Source: Bacteroidales bacterium (lineage in GTDB: Bacteria; Bacteroidota; Bacteroidia; Bacteroidales; Muribaculaceae). Taken from it: a stretch of DNA of 55,398 bases. Numbering within the stretch: the first letter of the stretch is position 1; each line of letters begins with the position of its first letter. Positions 1 to 9,300 of this stretch are shown piece after piece. The position numbers and the translations under genes are program-made. Where the stretch lies: contig SUXG01000013.1 in assembly GCA_015061085.1 (NCBI GenBank), positions 1 through 55,398 on the forward strand. Reading direction: 5' to 3'. A model generated the notes under the pieces. The model saw only the letters and a program-made list of their open reading frames with translations, searched no databases and was not told the DNA's origin.

Positions 1-143
1 AAGATGTCCTTGCAGAAGCAACAGAATTTACAGTCTACAGTATCAACGGTGTATGCTTGCTCACAAACGCTAAGGCTGAAGATTTGAAACAGCTCGAACC
101 GGGCATCTACATCATCAACGGTCGCAAAGTATTCATCAGATAA
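1..143 (+). CDS. C-terminal tail of a secreted surface protein (5' end outside window)
   Basis: Only the last 46 codons are present (in-frame from base 3). The residues read as a compact tail domain: a beta strand with VYSINGVCLL, then LKQLEPGIYIING and a basic final strand ending KVFIR. This matches the pattern of the secretion/sorting domain at the C terminus of many Bacteroidota exported proteins (Por_Secre_tail-like: YxxxG, LxxGxYxxxxxG, basic end). Similar tails close the proteins ending at 19675, 22987, 24594, 41464 and 44077. The passenger domain lies outside the window and cannot be identified. Confidence 0.75.
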   Translation, partial: DVLAEATEFTVYSINGVCLLTNAKAEDLKQLEPGIYIINGRKVFIR

Positions 144-180
144 TACGCAATCGCGAGAGAAAAACTCTCATCTATTTTTA

Positions 181-214
181 AGAGCCTGACTCCCATGCGA
201 GGCAGGCTCTTTGT
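181..214 (+). terminator. Rho-independent terminator
   Basis: Arms AGAGCCTG (181-188) and CAGGCTCT (203-210) form an 8-bp GC-rich stem followed by TTGTTT. It sits 38 bases after the stop of the cut-off surface protein gene. Confidence 0.75.
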
Positions 215-465
215 TTGCTATGACGGGCATATCATACCTATATGGTGTAAGTCCATACTTAGCGTAGTTGCCGATGAACTCCATAGCGATTTGCAAGTAT
301 TTAATATAACTGATATTTCGCAAACAACAAAAAACGGCAGCCTATTGATTGCCGATTTTGCTGTTATGAGTTCCATTTTTGACAATATAATATTTAGACT
401 ATAATTAGGTCTTATCTTCTTTTTCACCTCGTTCGTTTTTGCTAAATTTGCAGAAAATTAAGATT
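215..465. other. Intergenic region with a promoter for the Abi gene
   Basis: I see no convincing gene here. Two short overlapping ORFs on opposite strands have no recognisable features. A small hairpin with arms CGGCA/TGCCG lies near 335-353. A TAAATTTG -7 element at 443-450 precedes the Abi-like gene at 466. Confidence 0.4.
443..450 (+). promoter_or_regulatory. -7 promoter element of the Abi-like gene
   Basis: TAAATTTG fits the Bacteroidota consensus TAnnTTTG. Transcription would start near 457, about 9 bases before the ATG at 466. Confidence 0.55.
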
Positions 466-1415
466 ATGGCAGTTTATAATAATATACTGAGCAAATTGAA
501 CTTCTAAAAAACCGAGGTTTACAATTTGCTGATGAGAATAAAGCGATTCAACGATTAGCCAATATTAGCTACTATCGTTTATCTGCTTATATGCTACCTT
601 TTAAGAAGAATGTTGCAGGAAATATTGTTGATGATTTTCGGTACGGCTCTTCGTGGGAAGATGTGTATCAGTTGTACATTTTTGATAGAAAGTTTCGCTT
701 ATTTATTTTTGACGCAATAGAACGTATAGAAGTTGCCGTTAGAAACCAGATAGTATATCAACTTAGTCATAAATATGGTTCTCATTGGCAAGATATTCAG
801 TCTATTTTTAAGCCGGCTAATACTATCACTCGCAGAGACGGCTCAGTTCGAACTTTTGATGCTTATAACGAAATACAAAACCACATAAAAGAACAATTAA
901 ACAATAATCAGGCAGAAGTATTTATTCAGCATTATAAAGATACTTACGCTTCGCCTGAAAATCCGCCCTCATGGATGTGTGTTGAGATAATGTATTTTAA
1001 CCATTTGTCTAAGATTTGTACTTCTCTTAAAAATCGTTCTGATGTTACGAGAATAGCAAATCATTTCGGACTTCCTCCTGAAAAATTTTGTTCTTGGTTA
1101 CATACTATAAATTATGTTAGAAATCTTTGTGCGCATCATTCACGACTTTGGAATAGAGACTTAAAAATAGTGCCAGAAAGATTAGATTTTTCTCGAAGTA
1201 AAGTTTGGATATCAAATCCTAATTCAGTTCAACGCTCAAAGATATACCATTTCTCGTGTATGTTAAATTATATGTTGCAATCAGTAAATCCATCTTCAAC
1301 TTTTACATCTCGCTTGAAAGCGTTATTAAACAAATATCCTAAAGTATCTAAAAGTGCAATGGGATTCCCTCAAAATTGGGAAAACGAAGATATGTGGAGA
1401 AATTGTCTGCTTTGA
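466..1415 (+). pseudogene. Abi_2-family abortive-infection protein, single-base frameshift near codon 6
   Basis: The continuous frame from 483 to 1415 reads as an Abi_2/AbiD-AbiF family protein. It has the family's N-terminal YTEQIELLKNRGL and ISYYRLSAYMLPF, a central IFDAIERIEVAVRNQI and a C-terminal NYVRNLCAHHSRLWNR, the HEPN-like RxxxxH region. The natural start is the ATG at 466 (MAVYN), but the frame changes around 478-482. Adding one A to the AATAATAT run would join MAVYNK to YTEQIEL. The remaining 274-codon ORF from the internal ATG at 591 lacks the conserved N terminus. Abi_2 proteins abort phage infection, probably by RNA cleavage. Either this is a recently broken defence gene, or the base loss is a sequencing or assembly error. 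Confidence 0.8.
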
Positions 1416-1438
1416 AATTTTGTATTTTAAAAAAAAGA

Positions 1439-1446
1439 TTAACTTT
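1439..1446 (+). promoter_or_regulatory. -7 promoter element in front of a possible small RNA
   Basis: TAACTTTG is a good match to TAnnTTTG. The nearest downstream signal is the hairpin at 1487-1536, not a coding start. Confidence 0.45.
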
Positions 1447-1452
1447 GCAACA

Positions 1453-1536
1453 TAATTAAGAAATACTTGTTATTACGATATAATAAGCCTCTCAGGCGCG
1501 TCGAAAGACAGCATACTTGAGGGGCGTTCTTTATTT
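1453..1536 (+). ncRNA. Possible ~85-nt small RNA bounded by a promoter and a terminator
   Basis: A -7 element (1439-1446) would start a transcript near 1453. A hairpin with arms at 1487-1496 (GCCTCTCAGG) and 1516-1525 (CTTGAGGGGC, two G-U pairs) is followed by TTCTTTATTTA, a plausible terminator. No ORF lies between. It could instead be the read-through terminator of the Abi gene with a chance promoter; the two readings cannot be separated from sequence alone. Confidence 0.35.
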
Positions 1537-1579
1537 ATACCATTCGTTTTTTGTCTTTTATTCCCTTATGATAAGGTGC

Positions 1580-1587
1580 TAACTTTG
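1580..1587 (+). promoter_or_regulatory. -7 promoter element of the ClpP-like fragment
   Basis: TAACTTTG lies 22 bases before the ATG at 1610, a normal leader length. The promoter is intact although the gene behind it is not. Confidence 0.55.
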
Positions 1588-1609
1588 ACATAGAAAATAA
1601 ATTAATACT

Positions 1610-1807
1610 ATGTCAAACGCAACTTATAATCTTCATCTCAAAGGCTTCGTCGGTGGTGCTGACTTCGACCGCAATTATGTGGACTTCGTGCTTGCCCAAA
1701 ATAGCGAGCAATCGGTATCTGTACTGATTGACTCGCCGGGTGACTCGTTGGCTACGGCTCTGTCTATCGCCTCTGCGTTCCGTTTCATTTTTGAAAAAAC
1801 GAAATAA
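1610..1807 (+). pseudogene. N-terminal stub of a ClpP-like (phage head-maturation type) serine protease
   Basis: The 65 residues match the start of the ClpP/S49-like proteases found in prophages and mobile elements: NLHLKGFVGG, then VSVLIDSPGDSLATALSIASAF, the oxyanion-loop strand and first helix of the fold. A complete protein would be about 200-400 residues with a catalytic Ser and His further on. Here the reading stops after FRFIFEKTK, and the next bases already belong to the leader of the Sel1 gene. The stub is therefore probably a deletion remnant of a phage-derived gene that kept its promoter and start. It cannot be catalytically active. Confidence 0.65.
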
Positions 1808-1835
1808 TTTGTGTGAAAATTTGAAAGAGTTTTCT

Positions 1836-1843
1836 TATCTTTG
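1836..1843 (+). promoter_or_regulatory. -7 promoter element of the Sel1/LRR operon
   Basis: TATCTTTG fits TAnnTTTG. Transcription from about 1850 would give a leader of roughly 145 bases before the ATG at 1997; no structure in it is recognisable. Confidence 0.55.
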
Positions 1844-1996
1844 CGAAAACTATATGATATTAGTGACGACCTTAATTATAGACTAGCTGTTTGCTAATTG
1901 AATTTATAGAGACTACTTGAAGTATATTATCAGAAAATACAATACTTTTGAGACGATTCAAATTACATAATTAATTAACATAAAACCGAATATATT

Positions 1997-3283
1997 ATGA
2001 AAAAAGTATTATTACTACTAATGATTGCTGTTGCTAATATCGCGGCTATGGCACAATCAGATTATTTCTCAGAAATGAAGGCTAAAGCCGAAGCCGGTGA
2101 TGCTAAAGAAATGTTTTTCTTAGGTCAGAGCTATGAATATGGCCACAATGGAGTTGAACAAGATAATGCCACTGCTGTGTCTTGGTTTAAAAAGTCGGCA
2201 GAGAATGGCTACATAAGCGCTGCAACAAAGCTGGCTAAAGCTTATAAAAACGGTAAATTAGGATTGCCTAAAGATGACAGTCGGTATGTCTATTGGGTGA
2301 AGAAAGCATCTGAACTTGGGGATGTTGCTTCAACAGCAGATTTGGCTTCTTTATATTTTGAAGGAAAGCATGGTGTAAAAAAGAATGAAAAAGAGGGTTT
2401 AAAATTGGCTAAAAAAGCTGCAGAAGGTGAAAGTTACGAAGCAATGTATAGCTTGGGCGCTTATTATAAAAGCAAAAATGATAATGACGAGGCTATTGCA
2501 TGGTATAAGAAATGTGCCGACACTTCCTATCAGATGCGTGGACGCACTCATAGCGGTGCCGACAAAGATCTCAAGGAGTTGGGGGTTAACTACGATCCTG
2601 CCAATAGTTCATCAAATAATACTGCTACTGCAAGTACCAAAACACTTGCCGTTGGTGATAATGTTGACATCTATTTCAAAAGCGGAAAATTGTGCAAAAC
2701 CGGTAAGATAGTAAAAAAGGGAAGTGATTATTTTGTAAAGTTAGATAATGATGAATTAAAGTTGATTCCTATCAACGAAAAACATTATAGTTCTCTTTTT
2801 GATAAAGATATTACCTATTGCTATAAAGTCCAAATGTATGATATTAACATGTATATTAAGGACAAAATAAAAGGTGCTCCTAAAGCAAAATCTTCATCAA
2901 GTTCATCAATGAATAATGACGACAATTGTGCAGTGAAAGATGGAATGGTGGTACTTTATGATCGTCGTGGAGAAGTGTTTATGACTTGCAAATTAATGGA
3001 GAAAAACGGAACCCCTCATGTGAAGGTCGATAATGGTCTATACAAGATTAAAGCCGAATCAAGAAGATTTAATGGTGTGACATATAGTTATTTGGTGCTT
3101 CTTGGTGATGGCGAATATTTTATCAAAGGTGAAATTCCGGGCTTTAAGTCTGGTTTTTCTTCAAATAGTGGCAAAAGTAAGTCCACATCTAAAAAGACTA
3201 CTGAAAGTGTCGATAAAATAGCTAAGACCGCAAAAAAGGTGGGTAACAAAGTGAAGAGTTTGAAAAATAAACTGAAATTTTAA
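1997..3283 (+). CDS. Secreted Sel1-repeat protein with a duplicated C-terminal beta domain
   Basis: The 428-residue protein begins with a signal peptide (MKKVLLLLMIAVANIAAMAQ) and is exported. Residues about 30-180 hold four Sel1/TPR-like helical repeats (for example MFFLGQSYEYG..AVSWFKKSAENG), which usually mediate protein-protein contacts. Residues about 215-295 and 310-390 form two related beta-rich segments, one with DNVDIYFKSGKLCKTGKI and one with MVVLYDRRGEVFMTCKL, that I cannot assign to a named family. A serine-rich linker separates them. The end is Lys-rich with a KTAKKVGNKVKSLKNKLKF amphipathic stretch. The next gene starts 33 bases later on the same strand, so the two are probably co-transcribed. 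Role unknown. Confidence 0.8.
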   Translation: MKKVLLLLMIAVANIAAMAQSDYFSEMKAKAEAGDAKEMFFLGQSYEYGHNGVEQDNATAVSWFKKSAENGYISAATKLAKAYKNGKLGLPKDDSRYVYWVKKASELGDVASTADLASLYFEGKHGVKKNEKEGLKLAKKAAEGESYEAMYSLGAYYKSKNDNDEAIAWYKKCADTSYQMRGRTHSGADKDLKELGVNYDPANSSSNNTATASTKTLAVGDNVDIYFKSGKLCKTGKIVKKGSDYFVKLDNDELKLIPINEKHYSSLFDKDITYCYKVQMYDINMYIKDKIKGAPKAKSSSSSSMNNDDNCAVKDGMVVLYDRRGEVFMTCKLMEKNGTPHVKVDNGLYKIKAESRRFNGVTYSYLVLLGDGEYFIKGEIPGFKSGFSSNSGKSKSTSKKTTESVDKIAKTAKKVGNKVKSLKNKLKF

Positions 3284-3316
3284 TTTGAAAGAGCATATTA
3301 CCTAATACTATCCATT

Positions 3317-5299
3317 ATGAATGTATATTTTCGAAATATTTTTGCTGTATTAGTGTCATTAATCTGCTGTATTAGTGCTAATGGCTACGATTTTGTGGCC
3401 GGAGGTATCTATTATAGTAAAACATCTGGCTCTGAAGTAGAAGTGTCGTGCAAAGATATGGCTGACAATACTAAAGCTTATGCCGGCAATGTTGTTGTGC
3501 CGGCAGAAGTGGTTCATGGAGGCACCACCTACAAAGTCACAGGCGTAGGGCAAATGGCGTTCTACACATGCGCTCAGCTCACATCTGTCACTCTGCCACA
3601 GAGCATCACCTCGATAGGCATGCTCTCGTTCGGCTTCTGCTCAAAACTTGTGTCGGTTAATATCCCTGAATCGGTTCGTGAAGTAGGGTTAGGTGCATTC
3701 TATCGGTGCGAAGCCTTGACAGGGGAATTTGTCTTGCCTGAAGGAATGACAACCATCGACAAAGGGATGTTCGAAGGGTGTGGTAAAGTGACATCGGTGA
3801 AGCTCCCTTCAACACTTACCATGATTAACGAAACAGCCTTCAAGGGATGTACGTCGCTCACAAGCATGGAGATACCACAAGGCGTGAAATCCATCATGTA
3901 TGAGGCTTTCTCAGGTTGCACTTCGCTGGCGAGCATCTCCATACCGTCGTCGATTGAATACGTTGATGAAGAAGCCTTTGAAAACTGCCCTAATCTGATG
4001 GTTATGGACGGCAGTTCGGCTGCCTTTGCCTACGACTTTGCTGTCAATAAGATATACTACCGACGCCTGTCGGATTCAGAAGTTGAGGTTACGTTCCTCG
4101 ATGAGCATAACAACGACAACGCTTATGCCGGCAATGTGGTCATTCCGAAGTCGGTGAACTACAATGGAGTCGCGTATAAAGTCGTTGCCATTGGCGACCG
4201 TGCTTTCCAAATGTGCTGGCAACTCACAGGCGTGACAATCCCTTCATCGGTGACTCGCATCGGCGAATATGCTTTCAATGGCTGCATCAAGATGAAGACT
4301 CTCCAAATCCCTGCTTCGGTGAAACAACTTGGTTGCGAGGCATTTGGTGGTTGCACAGAACTCTCAGGCACTGTTACCATTCCTGAAGGTGTCAAAAAGA
4401 TTGAAGTTGGCTTGTTCGACTTCTGTGAGAAACTCACAGCCGTTCAACTTCCAAGCACTATCACGTCAATCGAGTCCAACGCCTTCAGCGATTGCCATTC
4501 GTTGAAGAGCATCGTGATTCCGAACAAGGTGAAGTTGATAGGAGCATTTGCTTTTGCTCGTTGCGAGGCGTTGAAGACTATCAATATCCCCGATGGACTT
4601 GAAATTATCGACGACCAAGCGTTCAGAGAATCAGGATTGACAACGGTTACAATCCCTGTCAGCGTAACACAAATCCACCCACGCTCTTTCGAGGATTGCA
4701 AATACCTCGGCGAAAACCACGCAAATGTGATTCTGCTCGACAAGTCGCACAAGGGGCAAATCAACGGATATGAGTGGGTTGACCTCGGCTTGCCTTCAGG
4801 GCTGAAATGGGCATCGTGCAACGTAGGCGCTTCGGCTCCTCAGCAATATGGGGGCTTTTTCATGTGGGGTGAAACACAGCCGAAAACAGAGTTCAAAAGA
4901 CGAACTATAGACCCTTACGGACCTCGCTACAGCGCCATCGAAGGCAACCCTGAAAAAGACGCTGCTACAGCCAACTGGGGTGCTTCTTGGAGAATGCCTA
5001 CAATCAAAGAGATTCGCGAGCTCGAGCAAAATTGTCGCCAAGAAGATGCCGTTATGAATGGCGTGAGAGGTGTGAAATTTGTGAGCCGTACGAACTTCAA
5101 TTTCATATTCATTCCGTATGCCGGATATCGTGTCGATAAAAAGTCGGAATACGAAGGATCGATAAGCTATATATGGTCGTCAACACCTAAGAAGGAAGCA
5201 ACCATCAGAGCTCACTACTATTATTTCACTCGTGGCACTCTCGGCAATTCCGAAGAATACCACTGGATGGGCTACAACATTCGCCCCGTTTCGGAATAA
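3317..5299 (+). CDS. BspA-like LRR_5 surface protein with a C-terminal FISUMP domain
   Basis: The 660-residue protein has a signal peptide (ending near ISANG) and then two copies of one module. Each starts YDFxxxxIYY..SEVEV..AYAGNVVxP (about residues 23 and 237) and continues into LRR_5 repeats of the form AFxxCxxLxxVxIPxSVxxIG. Residues about 490-660 read GYEWVDLGLPSGLKWASCNVGA and later WRMPTIKEIRELE, the pattern of the Fibrobacter succinogenes major paralogous (FISUMP) domain. LRR_5 proteins such as BspA act at the cell surface in adhesion, and the FISUMP domain is a common terminal module of such proteins; binding targets are unknown. It follows the Sel1 gene closely and ends before a terminator at 5387. 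Confidence 0.85.
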   Translation: MNVYFRNIFAVLVSLICCISANGYDFVAGGIYYSKTSGSEVEVSCKDMADNTKAYAGNVVVPAEVVHGGTTYKVTGVGQMAFYTCAQLTSVTLPQSITSIGMLSFGFCSKLVSVNIPESVREVGLGAFYRCEALTGEFVLPEGMTTIDKGMFEGCGKVTSVKLPSTLTMINETAFKGCTSLTSMEIPQGVKSIMYEAFSGCTSLASISIPSSIEYVDEEAFENCPNLMVMDGSSAAFAYDFAVNKIYYRRLSDSEVEVTFLDEHNNDNAYAGNVVIPKSVNYNGVAYKVVAIGDRAFQMCWQLTGVTIPSSVTRIGEYAFNGCIKMKTLQIPASVKQLGCEAFGGCTELSGTVTIPEGVKKIEVGLFDFCEKLTAVQLPSTITSIESNAFSDCHSLKSIVIPNKVKLIGAFAFARCEALKTINIPDGLEIIDDQAFRESGLTTVTIPVSVTQIHPRSFEDCKYLGENHANVILLDKSHKGQINGYEWVDLGLPSGLKWASCNVGASAPQQYGGFFMWGETQPKTEFKRRTIDPYGPRYSAIEGNPEKDAATANWGASWRMPTIKEIRELEQNCRQEDAVMNGVRGVKFVSRTNFNFIFIPYAGYRVDKKSEYEGSISYIWSSTPKKEATIRAHYYYFTRGTLGNSEEYHWMGYNIRPVSE

Positions 5300-5386
5300 C
5301 AAACCGAAACATGTAGTAAATCGGAGAGTTGACATCTGAAAACTAACATCTGCCTCTATATGGGGTAACCATACATTAGAAAAACG

Positions 5387-5424
5387 AATATCGGACACCC
5401 TCAAAGTGCCCGATATTTCTTTAT
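5387..5424 (+). terminator. Rho-independent terminator
   Basis: Arms AATATCGG (5387-5394) and CCGATATT (5410-5417) are followed by TCTTT. It closes the Sel1/LRR transcription unit. Confidence 0.65.
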
Positions 5425-5653
5425 CCCCATATCCCCACTTCGCTGTCCATCTGTCCACTTTTTGGGAGTGCCGACTTGCCGATGACTACAACAAGATAGT
5501 CAACGAGTTCCGTCCTCTGCAAGAAAGATCTACCACAGATGCATTGGACGCCTGTCGCACGCTTGGGTACATGGTAAGGGTTAAAATAAGTCACTACTTC
5601 AAAAGCCAAGCACTTAACTTCTCTTACTCCTGATAACGGAGCTGACTTGTTGA
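5425..5653. other. Gap with possible decayed homoserine dehydrogenase sequence
   Basis: No intact gene is visible. One forward frame reads ALDACRTLGYM near 5540-5575, which loosely recalls the AlxxAqxLGY segment found before the DxxGWD motif of homoserine dehydrogenases. It may therefore be a decayed upstream piece of the fragment that follows. Confidence 0.25.
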
Positions 5654-6295
5654 TTTGAACGAAATCTTGACATAGATGGCTGGGATTCACTGTTTAAGCT
5701 TATAATCGTAACAATGCACGCGTTTGGCGTCTATGTGGCTCCGGAAGAAATCTTTACATACGGCATTTCGACAATGAATGATGCCGACATTCGTTTCACC
5801 AAGGAAAAAGACCGTCGCATCAAGCTTGTGGCTCATGTTGAGAAATTTGACGATAGACTCATCATGTGTGTCATTCCGCAACTCATCTCTCGCAATAAAT
5901 ATATATACGGCGTGGAAGATGAATTTAATGGCGTGGTAATCAAGGGTTTATTCTATGGTAAGCAATTTATGTTCGGTCGTGGCGCAGGTGGTCAGCCGAC
6001 AGGCTCAGCCGTACTCAGCGACATCACTGCTTGTGCCTACAACTATCGCTATGAGTATAAGAAACGCAACAACTCTGTGCTGCCTGCCTACACCAAGGAG
6101 CATACATTCCGTGTGTATTTCCGCTATAAAACTGCCGAACAACGTAATCTGCTCAACTTCTCTAAGGTGCGAGAACAGTACTCGTCATACGACTATAATT
6201 ATATCGTAGGCGACGTGACAATAGCCAACCTCAAAGCGCATCAAGAGGAATTGCGTCACCCCGATTGCTTCGTGGCAGCTTATCCGTTTGATTAA
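5654..6295 (+). pseudogene. C-terminal half of a homoserine dehydrogenase
   Basis: From 5654 the open frame reads LDIDGWDSLFKLIIVTMHAFG, the conserved DxxGWD...KL motif of the homoserine dehydrogenase catalytic domain. It continues through IFTYGISTMNDADI, GRGAGGQPTGSAVLSDI and RYEYKKRN to the end. The NAD(P)-binding N-terminal Rossmann domain (about 150-200 residues) is missing, and upstream frames are closed. The ATG at 5714 falls inside the conserved HAFG motif, so it is not a real start. The enzyme reduces aspartate semialdehyde to homoserine in Thr/Met synthesis; this remnant cannot bind its cofactor. A functional copy presumably exists elsewhere in the genome. Confidence 0.75.
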
Positions 6296-6323
6296 TAACC
6301 TCACATATCAGATTATAACGAAT

Positions 6324-6366
6324 GAAAGTGTCTCCTGTCAACATTACAAGAGGCACTTTCTTATTT
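6324..6366 (+). terminator. Terminator between the dehydrogenase remnant and sbcC
   Basis: An 11-bp stem with arms at 6324-6334 and 6350-6360 (core GAAAGTG/CACTTTC) is followed by TTATTT. It lies between converging transcription units and may serve both strands. Confidence 0.65.
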
Positions 6367-6397
6367 ACTCAGGATATTTGTCAGATATGTCTATATA

Positions 6398-9300
6398 TTA
6401 CGGGTGGATCTCAATATGACTGCTACCGGTATTGCCATTTTTGATTACTCGTATTTGGGTAGTGATGCGTTCACTCATGGTGTCGGTATGGCTTATGACT
6501 CCGACTTTTTTATTTTGAGATGATTGCAACATTGCCAAAGAATCAATGACTATTGCCAATGTGTCGGGGTCAAGTGTCCCAAAGCCTTCGTCGATAAAGA
6601 GATTTTCAAATGATATGTTGCGCGATGATAAAGCAGATAGACCCAATGCAAGTCCAAGACTTACGATGAATGTCTCGCCTCCGGAAAGCGAAGTGATTTC
6701 GCGAATGTCGTCAGCGCGATCATGGTCGATGACGCGAATACCTAACGAGTTTTTGACCTGTCTAAGTTCGAAGCGATTATTAAACTTACGAATTTCGTTA
6801 TTAGCATGTTCGACAAGGAATCCGAGGGTATAGCATTGTGCAATCTTCCTTAGCATCTTGCCATCGTTGCCAATTGCTTTATGGATCGCGTTCCAGTCAT
6901 TTATATTTTCCTCTGCGGATTTTAATTCCTCAATTTTTGAACCAATACGTTTTATAGCGTCATTGTGTCTGTCTCGAGTTATTTTTGCTGAGGTCAATTC
7001 AGTGTCGTCTTTTTCCTTTTCTTTTAATTCGTGGTATAGCTCGATAAGTTCATTGAGAGATTCCGTCGGTTGCGATTTATAATGTTCTTGGTGTGCTTTG
7101 ATAGCATCGTTTAATCGAGTTTCAGACTGAACTTTATTCTCAGTGAGCAGTTGAATGTGCTGTCGAAGTGTTATCCAGTCTCGCTCGTTGAGCATTAATT
7201 CAACATCAGCGACTGAAATCGTCTTAACACGCTGTGTGTCGGCATTATATTGCTCAATACATTTGTTGAGGTTGCCTTTTTCAATTTCGATGCTATTATT
7301 CAATTTGTTTAACTCATCATTCTGTACAGATAATTTGCCTTCAATATTGGTCTTGTCGTTGTTGAGTTTGTTGATGATAGACACCTTTTGTTCAACTTTC
7401 TTCTCGGTCTCCTCTTTTTGTGAGTTGATTGTTGTTTCAACATCATTAGGATCCTTTCCTCCCAACAAAGATTTGAATTTCTCACGGAGTTCGGAAAGCT
7501 CGTTACTGCTACTATTGCAAACTATGATTGCTTCATTGAGATTGGCTTCCTTTTCTTTGTAAATTTTTTCAAGTTGTGGAACTTGTGATTTAAACTGCGT
7601 AAGACGTTCGTTTATATTCTGAATATTATTTTGCAGGATGTCTGTTTGCTCTTTAGCTTTATTTTCAAAACTTTCTTTTGCTTTGATCGATTTGTCTTTT
7701 TCTTTTTGGAGACTGTTGATCTCGGTAGTAATTTCATCATAGCGCTTGATGTCATCGGTTAATAAGCGATGAGTCTCTTGAAGTTCTGAAATTTTAGCAG
7801 CGAGTTTATTTTCGTTATCGGTAAAGTAGGAGTGCTTATTAGCAATTAATTCCAAATCGTTGCTAATCTGCTCTATTTCATCCTTAAGGTTGTCGATAGC
7901 TGCAGATATGTTTTTGATGTTTGCATTAGCTGTAGCCAAATCAGCGTTTAATTTGGATTGTTCCTCTCGTTGTCTTTTGAGTTCTGCACTCTTTGTTTTT
8001 AGTTCGCGTTCAGTTTCGTTAAATACTTTTTGATATATATTGTTATCAGCCTTGTAAGGATGATGTTCGGCTCCACACAAAGGACATGGTTTGCCTTCAA
8101 TAAGTAGATCTCTTTGTGTTCGCCAATCGTTGCAGTCCATGAGGTTGACCACCTTTGTCAATGCAGACACTTCACCCTCCAATTTTTCAACACTTAATGA
8201 CTTTAACTGTTCTGAGATAATAGCAAGTGCTTTATATTCTGCATCACGTTTGGCGATGTTGTTTTCTCGTTCTAATCGTTTGGATGCTAAAGATTTGATA
8301 TGAGAAAGAGCAATGTTGAGTTCTGAAATGACAGTACTGAGGTGTATATGAGAATTTCGCATTTTCTTGATGTCATGGTTGACGATAAGCTGTTGCTTAA
8401 TCTCAAGTTCTGACTCAATGGCTTTGTGTTTGTTTTCCAAACTGTTGCGCTCGTTTTCTATCTGAGATTTTGTGATCTCAGCATTTTTTAGGGCATTTTG
8501 CTTGTTTTTCTCCTCTTTGTCAATTAGTTCGTTGTTCGTTTTTAGTTCCTGTTTTGCGTTATATAATTCCTTCTCAATGTTGGTTTTGTTGGTTAAATTA
8601 CTATTGTATATAATTTCTTTAGACTCGATAAATCCCTTTAACTTATGCGCTTCGTCAATGCGTGGTTTTAACTCTGCGATTTGATTTTTGATCGCATCAC
8701 GTTCATTATTGAGTTTCTCGAGATTTTCGTTCTCGGTTTTTAATTCAGAATTTTTATTATCAACTTCTTTTTCTAATTTGGCGATTTCTGATTTGGTGTT
8801 GTTTTGTCGAGTGTTTAAATCTTTAAGATTTTTCAAAATCCCGATTCCTTCTTGCATAGAATCGTATAGCTTGAGATTCTCAATGTCATTACCGGCTTTT
8901 TCAAGTGACTGATTAGCAGAGGCGTAATCTTCCTGTAGTTTCTGAATTGTTTGTATCAACTTGTCGTTGTCGGCATACCATTTCTGGCATTCTTCATTCT
9001 TCTTGATCGTATTGATCAAGGTATTTCTTTCATTTTCTAATATAGCGATTTGCTTGTCTAACTGTAATAATTCCTCGTCTGATTTTATGTAAATGTTATC
9101 AGCGTCTATTTCAGTGGCGATTGTTGTATATGCTTTGTTAGCATTATCTTTATGAGTCTTTATTTTATTTGTTATTGCAGAATAAAGATGTTCGGACCCG
9201 ATGATTTTTTCCAACAATATATATCGTTCGTCTTCGCTTGCTGTCAGGAATTTTGCAAATGAACCTTGTGCAATAAGAACAGTGCGAATAAATTGGTCAA

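Noticed and set aside
5406..5633. 75-codon forward ORF before the homoserine dehydrogenase remnant
   Set aside because: It begins inside a terminator hairpin and has no convincing similarity, apart from a weak ALDACRTLGYM match noted as a possible decayed piece.
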